Part shown: positions 36,977 to 47,131 of the stretch, one piece after another
How the letters are laid out: each line of letters begins with the position of its first letter
How positions within the stretch are numbered: the first letter of the stretch is position 1
Assembly: GCA_012934845.2 (NCBI GenBank)
Contig: WNNJ02003430.1
Span: 93,001 to 157,000, forward strand
Direction of reading: 5' to 3'
DNA from: Pomphorhynchus laevis
Taxonomy: Eukaryota > Acanthocephala > Palaeacanthocephala > Echinorhynchida > Pomphorhynchidae
DNA length: 64,000 bases
Translations under genes and position numbers: made by a program
Notes under the pieces: model-generated
Databases searched by the model: none
Seen by the model: the letters and a program-made list of their open reading frames with translations, nothing else
Told to the model about the DNA's origin: nothing

Positions 36977-37067
36977 TCGTATGGAACTGTAAAAGTTCCA
37001 TACGTGGAACTTTTACAAAAAAAAGTGGAACTTACAGTTCCACTTTTTACAGTGGAACTGTAAAAAT
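36977..37067. repeat. cluster of GTTCCA/TGGAAC palindromes
   Basis: TATGGAACTGTAAAAGTTCC, ACGTGGAACTTTTACA, GTGGAACTTACAGTTCCAC and GTGGAACTGTAAAAA follow one another, giving several alternative overlapping hairpins in 90 bp. Confidence 0.75.
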
Positions 37068-37358
37068 ACATATAATTGCATTAAATTAGAATTAAAGAAA
37101 ATGTGATAGCTCTTCTCGCTAAAATCAACATTTTGTTCTAAACTATATCTATCTCTACACAACATAGCCTAATAGTAAAATAATCAACTGGTTTACATTA
37201 CATAACAAAAATTTAAACATTAAATTACGGAACAATTATAATTTTCTTGAAGAAAAGTATGTAGATTTTCAAATATACCATGAATGAATAAATCTAGTAT
37301 TTTAAAACAATAAATCTAGTTTTTAAATAGTTGATAATGATCTAATATTGATAAAAAA

Positions 37359-37850
37359 ATTATTGGAGCTGGATCAAAGAAAAGAAGACAATTTTATTTG
37401 ATATTTCGCTAACTTCTGTTAGCATCTTCAGAAAATTACCTACAGATCAGTGACTCCATGACACTGTCGAATGATTGTAAATAGTTGTGATCCATTACTG
37501 ATAAAAAATTATTGGAGCTGGATCAAAGAAAAGAAGACAATTTTATTTGATATTTCGCTAACTTCTGTTAGCATCTTCAGAAAATTACCTACAGATCAGT
37601 GACTCCATGACACTGTCGAATGATTGTAAATAGTTGTGATCCATTACTGATAAAAAATTATTGGAGCTGGATCAAAGAAAAAAGGGCGATTTTATTTGAT
37701 ATTTCACTAAACTTTGTTAGCATCTTCAGAAAATTAGCTGCAGACCAGTGCCTCCACAGCACTATCGAATGATTTTAAATAGTTGATAATGATCCATTAT
37801 TGATAAATAATTATTGGAGCTGGATCAAATGTAAGAAAACAATTTCAGAA
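37359..37850. repeat. 149-bp tandem repeat, three units plus a part
   Basis: Units begin ATTATTGGAGCTGGATCAAA at 37359, 37508, 37657 and 37810. The first two are nearly identical; the third is diverged. Each holds the hairpin GCTAACTTCTGTTAGC. Related single units lie at 42640-42890 (same strand) and 43130-43215 (reverse). Confidence 0.9.
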
Positions 37851-38044
37851 AATTACAATTTTCTGAAAATTGTAATTTTCTGAATACGCTAACAAAGGTT
37901 AGCATATGATAACAGAGATAAGCCGTATAGAATGGTGCTTAAAACGTTTTTGATACTTTAAAGGTCTTAATGAATATCGGAATATTAAATATTTAATGTA
38001 TTTTAAAATGACATAAGTAATAGGGTATCTCCACTGGTATCAAT

Positions 38045-38340
38045 ATTTTTATCCAAAATATTTTATCCGGAAATTTATTTTCAAGAATAATAATATTTCT
38101 CGGTCATCGCATCACATGTGGGTAAATGTCGACAAAAATCATCGTAATATCTTAACAATTTTTCATCCAAAATATTTTTTCTGAAATATATTTTCAAGAA
38201 TAATATTTCCCGGTCATCGCATCATCTGTGGGGAATTGTCGACAAAAATCATCATAATATCTTAACAAGTTTTCATTCAAGATATTTTGTCCTAAATACT
38301 TTTTCACGAGTATTAATATTTCCCGAGCATCGCATTAGTA
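38045..38340. repeat. diverged tandem repeat, about 112-bp unit
   Basis: ATCCAAAATATTTTATCCGG..TCGGTCATCGCATCA..GTCGACAAAAATCATC repeats at 38051, 38165 and 38275 with moderate divergence, the third unit partial. Confidence 0.8.
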
Positions 38341-38567
38341 AGCTATTCAATGATTTATACCGTAGAAATTAAAAAACTTAAATCTAATTAATTGGTAAAA
38401 TTGTTTATTTGACTAAAAAATAAATTATTCTAATACTTGCATATTAAATATATGCAATGAAGAAAATTTATCTCTTAAGAAAGCTAACTTAATGATTCCT
38501 AGTATACTTATAAAGGGTTCTATCAATTAAAGAAGCTCGAAATTAAATATTTTATTTAATTGGTGAC

Positions 38568-38641
38568 TTTGGCGCCATTTATAAAAAGACATTTTAAATA
38601 CCACACTTTTGAATTTCAGATTTATTTGCAAAATGAATGAA
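38568..38641 (+). promoter_or_regulatory. upstream copy of the promoter plus ATGAATGAA first exon
   Basis: TTTGGCGCC (38568-38576, an E2F-like site) lies 57 bp before ATGAATGAA (38633-38641), which is followed at once by the perfect donor GTAAGT. The arrangement and the sequence after the donor match 43586-43657. It may be an alternative start of the dynein gene or a relic of a tandem duplication. Confidence 0.45.
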
Positions 38642-38879
38642 GTAAGTTGTAGTTTACAGACACTGCTTTTTAACCAAGAGTTCTAAAATGTTCAATCATT
38701 CAATCAGATACTTGCAGCAGCAATTTTGAAATATTTTTTATAACTAAATATCACATATTTAAACTTGAATATTTTAAATAATTCTCTTAATTTGAGAGCA
38801 CACTCACAATATTGTTTCATTAAACTTTGTGAATTCATTATTGTAAAACTGATATATTATATAATAATGTTCTCACTGA

Positions 38880-39540
38880 CACGCTTATATGACGTATGAA
38901 TAAGAATATGACGTATGAATAAGAATATGACGTATCAGAATAAGAATATGACGTATCAGAATAAAGGTTAGAGTTCATCAGAGGAACTGCTATGTTTTTA
39001 CATTTCGGCCTCTATTCCTCGATTCAGCATAGCAGCGGTCCCAAATACGTGCTAATGACGTATTTTCTCTGATAAAACTATCTAGTATCTTATTCTAATA
39101 CAAAGTATATTATTATTCTAATATCTATTCTAATAAAAAGTTTATCTACTTATTCTAATACAAAGTTTATCAATCCATAAAAATATTCCGCTAATGATCT
39201 TAAATTTATTTTTAATATTATTGTGTTTATTTAGATCCAAAAATCTTCTCTTTCTAATAGTTTTTAATTTAATATTGATATGTTTATATCAATATTATAT
39301 ATTGATATATATCCTATATCATGTCCTATTAATCTCATATGTTTATGAAATATAGTTTGACTATTACGCTGTATATTATATATGTGTTGCCTAAACATAG
39401 TTTTTAACATTTGATATGTTTTTCCTATATATTGCAATTGACATGTACATTGTATTAGATACACTACACCTGCGGTATTGCAGTTACTATTATTATTAAT
39501 ATTTAATGAAACACATTTGTTTGTCGTATTACTTACGATA
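38880..39540 (-). mobile_element. Penelope-like element with GIY-YIG endonuclease end, copy 8
   Basis: The 3' repeat occupies 38940-39230 (GGTTAGAGTTCATCAGAGGA ... CATAGCAGCGGTCCC). On its minus strand, upstream, 39464-39264 encodes a GIY-YIG nuclease: VYLIQC-like MYLIQCTCQLQYIGKTYQML, then RQHIYNIQRNSQTIFHKHMR and GHDIG. The Y-L-I ... Y-I-G core, the following basic residues and the H-rich helix fit the domain found at the C-terminus of Penelope-like proteins. The domain nicks target DNA for primed reverse transcription. This copy lacks the RT core and is broken. Confidence 0.7.
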
Positions 39541-39900
39541 CAATTATTATTATTTATAATAATTATAAATAAATAAATTATTTATTTTAAGTTAGTATTA
39601 TTAAAATAATACTAACTTAAAATAAATAATCAAATAATAAATACTCAAATAATTATAAATAATTAATAATTATATTAGATTTTGTATAATTTACATTTAT
39701 AAAGTTGAAATTTAAATTTGGAATTAAAAAAATCAATTTTTTTTGAATTGACTAATAAATAATATATGATGTATCAAAATAAAGGTTAGAGTTCATCAGA
39801 GGAACTGCTATGTTTTTACATTTCGGCCTCTATTCCTCGATTCAACATAGCAGCGGTCCCAAATACATGCTAATGACGTATTTTCTCTGATATAATGTTA
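39541..39900 (-). repeat. Penelope-like element 3' end, copy 9
   Basis: Nearly identical to copy 8 over GGTTAGAGTTCATCAGAGGA to AATGACGTATTTTCTCTGAT, with a full hairpin CTGCTATGTT/AACATAGCAG. The pair 8 and 9 look like a recent subfamily. Confidence 0.7.
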
Positions 39901-40269
39901 CAAAGTAAATAAAATAAATAAATTATTTGTCAAAATAAGCAAACTTGTTTATTTTGACAAAAACACAAGTTCCATTATGAACAAATTCCTTTAAAAGTTA
40001 ATCAATTGCAATAATTATAGATATTTCAATTTTAAAATTTATGTTACAAAATATGTAGCTTCAGTTAAGCGATACAATTATTAAGAGAAATGTGATCTGT
40101 GAAGAACTTTGTTTAATTTAAACAACAAAATATTCACAGGTATCATTAACCTGAATTTTAATACATTATATATCGAAAATTCATGGTTATACAAATGATT
40201 TGTGATAAGCAACTCACAAATCATTCAAATTAATGACCCACACTTTCAATTGTGCCTGGTTAGTTACAA

Positions 40270-40860
40270 ATACTTACTAATCAGATCAGCTAACTGAATC
40301 TACGTATTTTATAATGTCTACATATCATATAAAATTAAAACAATAAATAAAATAGACCTAAATAATTGTTATATAAGATTTAATATAATTAATATCTAAC
40401 ATTTAAGATTACAATTTAAAATAAAAGTTAATTGCTATAAATTGAATAATAAATAATAGGAGAATAAGGATTAGAGGGCGTCGGGAGGAACTGCTAAGTT
40501 ATCAGGTTTCGGCCCCTGTTCCTCTACCCAACATAGCAGCGGGGCCAAATACATGCTAATGACGTATTTCCTCTGATGAAATTTGATTATCAAGTGTAGC
40601 TTATTTTAATACAAACCATATTGTTTATTATTCATCCATAAAAAATTTCGCTTAAGAGTTTAAATTTATTTTAATATTATTTTTTTAATATTATGTTGAT
40701 TTATTTAACTATTTTCTGCTTGATGATATTTTTATCTATTAAATTTTGTTTAAAATTAAATCTATTAAATTATGTTTAAAATCTATTAAATTATTTAAAT
40801 TATTGAACTAAGCTAATATCATTACATATTATAGCAATTCCTAAGTTTTCATTATTAATC
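40270..40860 (-). repeat. Penelope-like element 3' end with RT remnant, copy 10
   Basis: Starts at GATCAGCTAACTGAATCTAC, includes GGTTTCGGCCCCTGTTCCTC and AACATAGCAGCGGGGCC, and ends in a shuffled RT tail (AATCTATTAAATTATGTTTA; AGCTAATATCATTACATATT). Confidence 0.65.
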
Positions 40861-41464
40861 CAGAATTTCCTTCCATTTTCCATATGAGTTTAGAAGAACG
40901 AAGAAAATACCCTTCATTTAAAAGTACAATATTTCGATAGCTCCTGCTATCATCAAGATTAAAATTTAAATGTTCAAAAATTTTGATAGTTGACATTTAT
41001 GCAAAAATACAAGCATTGATGTGCCCCGCATTTCTACTTAAAGTAAAAAAGGAATATACCGATAAACAAAATATGCATACAACACAAAATAGAATAACAC
41101 ACATTTTAAAATAAGCAAAAAGAAAAAGAAAAAACAAAATCATAAAACAAAATAAATGTTTATCCTCAATTTACTTTCTTAAAGTGTGTGAGAGAGAATA
41201 CTACCGGTATTAAGAATTTTTAATTTCAAGATGTGCCTCGCATGTAAGTAATTTGATTTTAAAATTCGCAATTTCCAATAAATTTCGTTCAATTTCTTCA
41301 CTTAAATATCATTCTATTTTTCTTTTCCAAAAATTGTTTTTTTTTCTAATGATTTTTATATAAATTAAATAATTCTATAAATAACAAATGTAAATTTTAT
41401 ACATTGAATATTGGTTTTAAATTTATTTAATTAAAGTATTTATTTCTTACAAAAAATTTATTTC

Positions 41465-41557
41465 TTGTGGCTTTGACGATCTTACGTCAAAGCCACAAGA
41501 TCGCGTTGTCGAAAGACGTAGGGGCACCCGATGATGAAGCGGGACCACTCTTCATTA
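41465..41557 (+). repeat. SINE family B, body fragment with inverted head
   Basis: Begins with a perfect hairpin TTGTGGCTTTGAC...GTCAAAGCCACAA, then GATCGCGTTGTCGAAAGACG, TAGGGGCACCCGATGATGAA and ends CACTCTTCATT. The tRNA-like head is absent and is replaced by an inverted copy of the body start. Confidence 0.7.
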
Positions 41558-41679
41558 AACAAAATATAATATATTATATAAATATTATATAAAATGTTTA
41601 ATGCTAATAAAATCTTACAAATCAAATCAGATAACCGATTAATGTATATAAAATATAATGTATTTAATAAAATCTTACA

Positions 41680-41984
41680 AATCATATTAGATAACCGAGT
41701 CTACGTATTTTATACTAAATATAAATGAAGATAAAAAATATATAATTACATAAGATTTTATATAATTTAAATCAAGTTAAAAGTTTAAATTAAAAATAAA
41801 AAAGTCAATTTTTATGAATTGACTAATAAATAACAGGCGATGTATAAGAATACGGATTAGAGGTCATCAGGAGGAAATGCTATGTTATCATGTTTCAGCC
41901 ACTATTACTCGACCCAACATAGCAACGGGGCCAAATACGTGCTAATGACGTATTTCCACTAGTGAAATTTGATTATCAAGTGTA
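41680..41984 (-). repeat. Penelope-like element 3' end, copy 11
   Basis: From GATAACCGAGTCTACGTATT to CTAATGACGTATTTCCACTA, with TGCTATGTT/AACATAGCA hairpin. Confidence 0.65.
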
Positions 41985-42350
41985 TTTTATCTCTAGTGTC
42001 TACGTATCATATAAAATTTAAATAATAAATAAAATAGACCTAAATAATTATAAATAATTGACGATTTTATATAAGATTTTATATAACTTATATCAAATCA
42101 ACGTTAAAAATTGAAATTTAAAATATAAGTCAGTTTTTATGAATTGACTAATAAATAGTAGACGATGTAGAAGAATAAGGATTAGAGGTTATCAGGTGGA
42201 ACTGCCATGCTATCATGTTTCAGCACATATTCTTCGACCCAACGGGGCTAATTACATTGCTAATGACGTATTTACGCTCATTAAATTTGATTGTCAAGTG
42301 TACCTTATTATCATACAAAGCATATTGTTTATTATCCATCCGTAAAACAA
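41985..42350 (-). repeat. Penelope-like element 3' end, copy 12
   Basis: Abuts copy 11 in the same orientation: GTGTCTACGTATCATATAAA to TATTGTTTATTATCCATCC. The central hairpin is partly deleted. Confidence 0.6.
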
Positions 42351-42375
42351 ATTTAAAAATATGATATATAAAAAA

Positions 42376-42470
42376 GTAGTTTTATTTTGTTAATGAACTT
42401 TCGATGGTTTAGATCCTTTTCAACTTGAAAAGAATCTAAACCATCGAAAGCTTGTTAACAAAATGAAACT
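42376..42470. repeat. palindrome with about 45-bp arms
   Basis: AACTTTCGATGGTTTAGATC and GAATCTAAACCATCGAAAGC face each other across TTTTCAACTTGAAAA, extended by TTATTTTGTTAA/TTAACAAAATGAA. Almost no loop. Confidence 0.8.
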
Positions 42471-42639
42471 TATTTTTCCTTGAGTCTATAATAATTCTAG
42501 CAATGTGCATAATAATCCACCAGACTCAAATGAAATTATAATGTATATTAAAAAGTAAATAACTAAAGTAATATATAAAGTAATATATAACTCCGCTATG
42601 GCTGTTCCCAAGCCCGTGCTTAGAAAGGAGAAGGTTAGC

Positions 42640-43215
42640 TTTGGCTAATTACTGTTAGCATCTTCAGAAAATTACCTAATGGCCATTTTAAATTTTGATC
42701 TCTTTTTTCGATTTTTTTCCCAAGCTTATAGTTAGCTGCAGACCAGTGGCTCAATAACACTCTCGAATGATTTAAAATAGTTGATAATGATTTATTATTG
42801 ATAAATAATTATTGGAGCTAGATTAAAGGAAAGAAGAAATTATTTTTGATATTTCGCTAACTTCTGTTAGCATTTTCAGAAAATTACAATGTTTTTTGAA
42901 ATGTACATGCTCATATAAAAAGTTCAGAATGATCACCGCCATTTGCTAAGGGCAAGCGCTGCTGTTGTTCGCGATAACCAGCTGCTTTCACTGTTTTTGA
43001 ATTGTTGACACGATTTCGGCAACTTTTGAAGGTACAAAATCGCAATAAAAAAGAATGATTCAAAATAGTTTAGAAAACTTTTTTTTATCATATTCATTAA
43101 TTTTCAGAGCATTCTTTCTTAAAATATTTTCTGAAGATGCTAACAGTAGTTAGGAAAATACCAAAAATAATTACCCCTTTCCTTTGATCCAGCTCCAATA
43201 ATTATGTAAGTAGAG
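42640..43215. repeat. single copies of the 37359 tandem unit, both orientations
   Basis: 42640-42680 and 42725-42890 match the 149-bp unit (CTGCAGACCAGTGGCTCAAT; TTATTGGAGCTAGATTAAAG; CGCTAACTTCTGTTAGCATT). 43130-43215 carries the reverse (GAAGATGCTAACAGTAGTTA; TTGATCCAGCTCCAATAATT). The GC-richer sequence between (42930-43040) is not recognised. Confidence 0.7.
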
Positions 43216-43585
43216 GTTATTCAGTGGGTCAGTGACAACAGTATTAAATAATTAAACATTTTAATAATTATTAAAATGTTTAAATCATTTAAAATATTAA
43301 TTTATTTAAATCATTTAAATTATTTATATTTTAAATCATTTTAATAATTATTTTAATATTTATTCACTAAATAAATTTTAATTCTAGAAGACATCAGCAC
43401 ATGTAACTGCATAGCTCGCAACGCTATAACGAATTTCGAAATATAAAATTGTTTAAAATTGAGCAATTCTAAAAATATTGTTTATTTTTTAGCAATTGAA
43501 ATGAAATTATGTATTTTTCTGTTCTTTGGGTTCCTTAAATTATGAATTATAATCTACTTGTTACAGTACATTTATATCTTGTAAT

Positions 43586-43657
43586 TTTCGCGCCGTTTTG
43601 GATAATATAACAAATGCATTCAGTTGAATTTTTCATTTAATTTTCGAGATGAATGAA
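43586..43657 (+). promoter_or_regulatory. probable dynein promoter and first coding exon (M-N-E)
   Basis: TTTTCGCGCC (43586-43594, E2F-like) precedes ATGAATGAA (43649-43657), followed by the donor GTAAGT. Phase is zero, which fits the next exon at 47132. The twin at 38568-38641 shares this layout. The exon call is inference because a nine-base coding exon can occur by chance; the duplicated context makes it likelier. Confidence 0.45.
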
Positions 43658-44515
43658 GTAAGTTTATTTTAGACAATAGTTAAAGTTCTTTATTAATAGT
43701 CAAGTTAACACTTGACTGTAAAATAATCACTCAATCAATATAAATAATTTTTTTATCACATTTCATATATTTGTTAGCTCATGATGCTTCATTTTATTTG
43801 AACCAGCCCTCCAAGCAGACGAAAACACAAAGCTTATTGACCAATTAAAAGCATATTCCTTCAAAATCTTTGACTTAAAGTTATTATTCAACATTCTGAT
43901 AATAATATTTATCTACTTTATGGTTTCCCTTTATGCATGAAAAATCATAATATCTGAATGCGTTAAAACGTGCATATTTTATATTTTTCGCATGCATAGT
44001 TTGAATATCGAATGCAAGTAAAATTTTGATTTAATTTCAATCAATACGACATTATTAAATAATAATTAAATAATATTTAATTGATCAGACATTATTATTT
44101 TCTGCTAATTTTCAAGCAAGTTTGATGATTCTTTCTTTTCTTATAATGGAAAATTATACTCAATTTTTCGAGTTGTAACTTGCGAAATTTAAATAATTTT
44201 GTTGACCTTCAATTACACTTGATGTTGACTTTCGTTATAGAAGTAGTTACTGGCAAAATATAAATAATATTGTTAAATTTCAATTACACCTAATCGTTCC
44301 TAAATATTTAAATATATTTGAATATATTTCTAACTTAGTAGTAAATTAAAATTGTAGCAATATAAAGTGGTTTATTGTTACACTAGCATTCCCCACCACA
44401 TCAACCCTTTTACAATCGTTTCCTTACTGAAATGCACGTGATAAAATACTGCTTAGATAGTGTGCATTATCTCTGTACAATATGGATTCCTAAAATTATA
44501 CATTGCAGGCAATAT

Positions 44516-44711
44516 ATAAAGTGTCATCAAAAACTACGTTATTGCATTTTTACAATACAAATTATATCTTTAATTTAAGAATTGAAGCATTACACAGAGC
44601 ATATTTTAACCCGGTTATTTAAAACCTGAATATGTAATTTAAATCAATAGAAAAATTATGCAAAAATATGGAACGCTTCACGATTTTGCGTGTCATCCTT
44701 GCGCAGGGGCC

Positions 44712-44751
<40 letters not shown>

Positions 44752-45103
44752 ACAGCCGAAGCTTGTACGGCGATGGCACTTCTGTGTTTAATAAAAGCTT
44801 AAACTAATTTCTTTTAAGAATTTTTAGAATATTAAATTTCTTTTTAAAATAAAACGGTAATATTCCTTTAGTTAGCTTTTGTAGTTTTGATGTGTAGCTT
44901 AAGTTGTAACACAATGCTATATTTTAATAGCTATTTGAGGTAGTATTTTGGTGTAAAACGCAATTTTTTATTTTTATCGTTGAACTTTATTGTTCAATAA
45001 TTATTGCTTTTGTTCTTGAAATGCATTAGATTCGAATTTCAATTTTATATTTGAATGCAATATTGGAATGTATTGTACACATTTCATTAAATGATCATGA
45101 ATT
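44516..45103 (-). repeat. duplicated block carrying U6, copy 2
   Basis: Reverse-orientation copy of 885-1475, with a 15-bp insertion near its far edge (about 45062-45076). It lies in the first intron proposed for the dynein gene. Confidence 0.85.
44662..44768 (-). ncRNA. U6: U6 spliceosomal snRNA, copy 2
   Basis: Identical to the U6 at 1207-1313, including the T5 terminator (AAAAA on the plus strand at 44662-44666), and keeps the same upstream region. Antisense to the dynein gene. Confidence 0.97.
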
Positions 45104-46160
45104 GGAATCCTTTATTTTAATTAAAAAAACTGGCTAACCTTTTTCTGACAATTCTTCTTTTGTTGTTATACTTTAATAAACTTAAGATTGCCGCTTCTTT
45201 AAATCATCAATTAAGTTTAACTTAAGATCGATGATTACCACAATATATTGCTTTATAAAATTTCCGATTTAACTTGTAATTATATGATTTCTCATCGATA
45301 TCATCTTATATCGATATAATTTAAAGAATGAGGAGCTTTTCACTACCAAATGGGTTGGAACGAATAATGTTTAAAACTTTGTTTGTAAATGCATATTAGA
45401 CTTATTTTGTGTCAGTAAGCGGAAATCACAATTTGTTTGGAAAAATTAAAAGTTGAAGTAAGCTAACAATAGTGATATATTTGGTTATTAAAAAGAGCAT
45501 TTGAATAGATAACAATATATTAATGACATTTTAAAAGAAGATGTTAGCACAGAAAATTTTATTAATAAGATTAGCATAAATGCTAACATTCTTTAGAATA
45601 ACCAATATATTTGTATTGATAAAACTCGATTCGATATTCTAATGAATCTCGACCTTAAAAAATGTTGTAGGCAGCGCTTCTTTAAAATCGAGCAAAAATA
45701 TTAACAAATTCCTATTAATTGGCAAACTGAAATGGCGTTTCTTAAATTTAAAAGAGTATTCATCAATTTGTTCCAACTATAAGAATATCATAGGCCTTCC
45801 CATAAAGGTTATACACTAAACATCATTCGTTGTATCTTTTCTGTTCAAAATCTACATTAACAGTTGAGATAAATTTATGGAAGGAATGCGTATCCACGAA
45901 TGTTTTATCAGAATTCCTTCGATGCCTTATACAGAATATGTTGTTTTGCAGATGTTCAATTCAAAAAGCTTACAGCGAGTGTTATATCACTTTACAATTT
46001 GATGTCAAGTGGTTGTAACCCGAACCAATACTTCAAAACCTATCTGATGCGCACGTCCCTAAGCAGTGTTACATACTCGATCATGGCTTTGGAGAATAAC
46101 TTGTCTGATATGCCAAAGAACTGGCAAATAAATTGAGCTACAAAACAAAACAGTCAATTT
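45104..46160 (+). other. unrecognised tract with a 78-codon ORF
   Basis: The ORF at 45900-46136 (with an overlapping 62-codon frame at 45830-46018) reads TYLMRTSLSSVTYSIMALEN near its end. I do not recognise it, and see no splice acceptor that would join it to the dynein frame. It lies in the proposed dynein intron 1. Confidence 0.25.
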
Positions 46161-46167
46161 GTCAATC

Positions 46168-46686
46168 GATTTTTTAATCACTTACGGTTTGAACTTTTGG
46201 CAATAATGAAAATAATAAGATCTTTAGTACATGTGGGCGAAATAAATTAACTTTGCGGAGTTAATATCTCACAAAGTTATATTAACTTTGTGAGATCGCT
46301 TTTTTAATCACTTACGGTTCGAACTTTTGGCAATAATGAAAATAATAAGATCTTTAGTACATGCGGGCGAAATAAATTAACTTTGCGGAGTTAATATCTC
46401 ACAAAGTTAAATTAACTTTGTGAGATCGCTTTTTTAATCACTTACGGTTCGAACTTTTGGCAATAATGAAAATAATAAGATCTTTAGTACATGCGGGCGA
46501 AATAAATTAACTTTGCGGAGTTAATATCTCACAAAGTTAAATTAACTTTGTGAGATCGCTTTTTTAATCACTTACGGTTCGAACTTTTGGCAATAATGAA
46601 AATAATAAGATCTTTAGTACATGCGGGCGAAATAAATTAACTTTGCGGAGTTAATATCTCACAAAGTTAAATTAACTTTGTGAGAT
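46168..46686. repeat. 130-bp tandem repeat, four units, each ending in a palindrome
   Basis: Units start with TTTTTAATCACTTACGGTT at 46171, 46301, 46431 and 46561. The exact 130-bp spacing and near identity show recent expansion. Each unit ends in a near-perfect palindrome, ATCTCACAAAGTTAA then TTAACTTTGTGAGAT. Confidence 0.95.
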
Positions 46687-47131
46687 TCGTATTTAGATAT
46701 GTAATTAGAAGCTCGATTATTTGTGATAATTTCGGAAGGCAACAACTGCTATTTTAAAATTACTCATTAAGTAAGGAATCTGTAATAAATAATTGTTTCA
46801 TATTTTCGATATTTTAATATTATATTTAATATTTGTACAGTGAGTGATTAATATATTTTTCATTAATACGATCTAAACTTTTAAGAACATTCAGGAATCA
46901 TATTTTATGAATAAATTTTACAATCGGCAAATACCACTTAATAAACCGGATTTCAACCATAATAAAATTATCAATACTTAAATTTTTTTATTAAAAATAC
47001 TTAAATTATTCCTATAATAAAATCAATTGATCATTTTTTATTTTAATGATCTTAGATATAAATTCTGACTTAAAAAATACCTAGCAGTGCGCCATCTTCA
47101 ACGCTTTTATTTAAAGAGTTTTTGAATTTAG

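Noticed and set aside
37359-37850. CRISPR-like array
   Set aside because: Units are continuous 149-bp tandem repeats without spacers, in a eukaryotic genome.
40485-40600. Hammerhead ribozyme in the Penelope-like 3' end (CTGATGA at about 40576; CCGAAACC on the other strand)
   Set aside because: The two core boxes lie on opposite strands or in the wrong order, so no hammerhead can form. The pseudoknot reading fits better.
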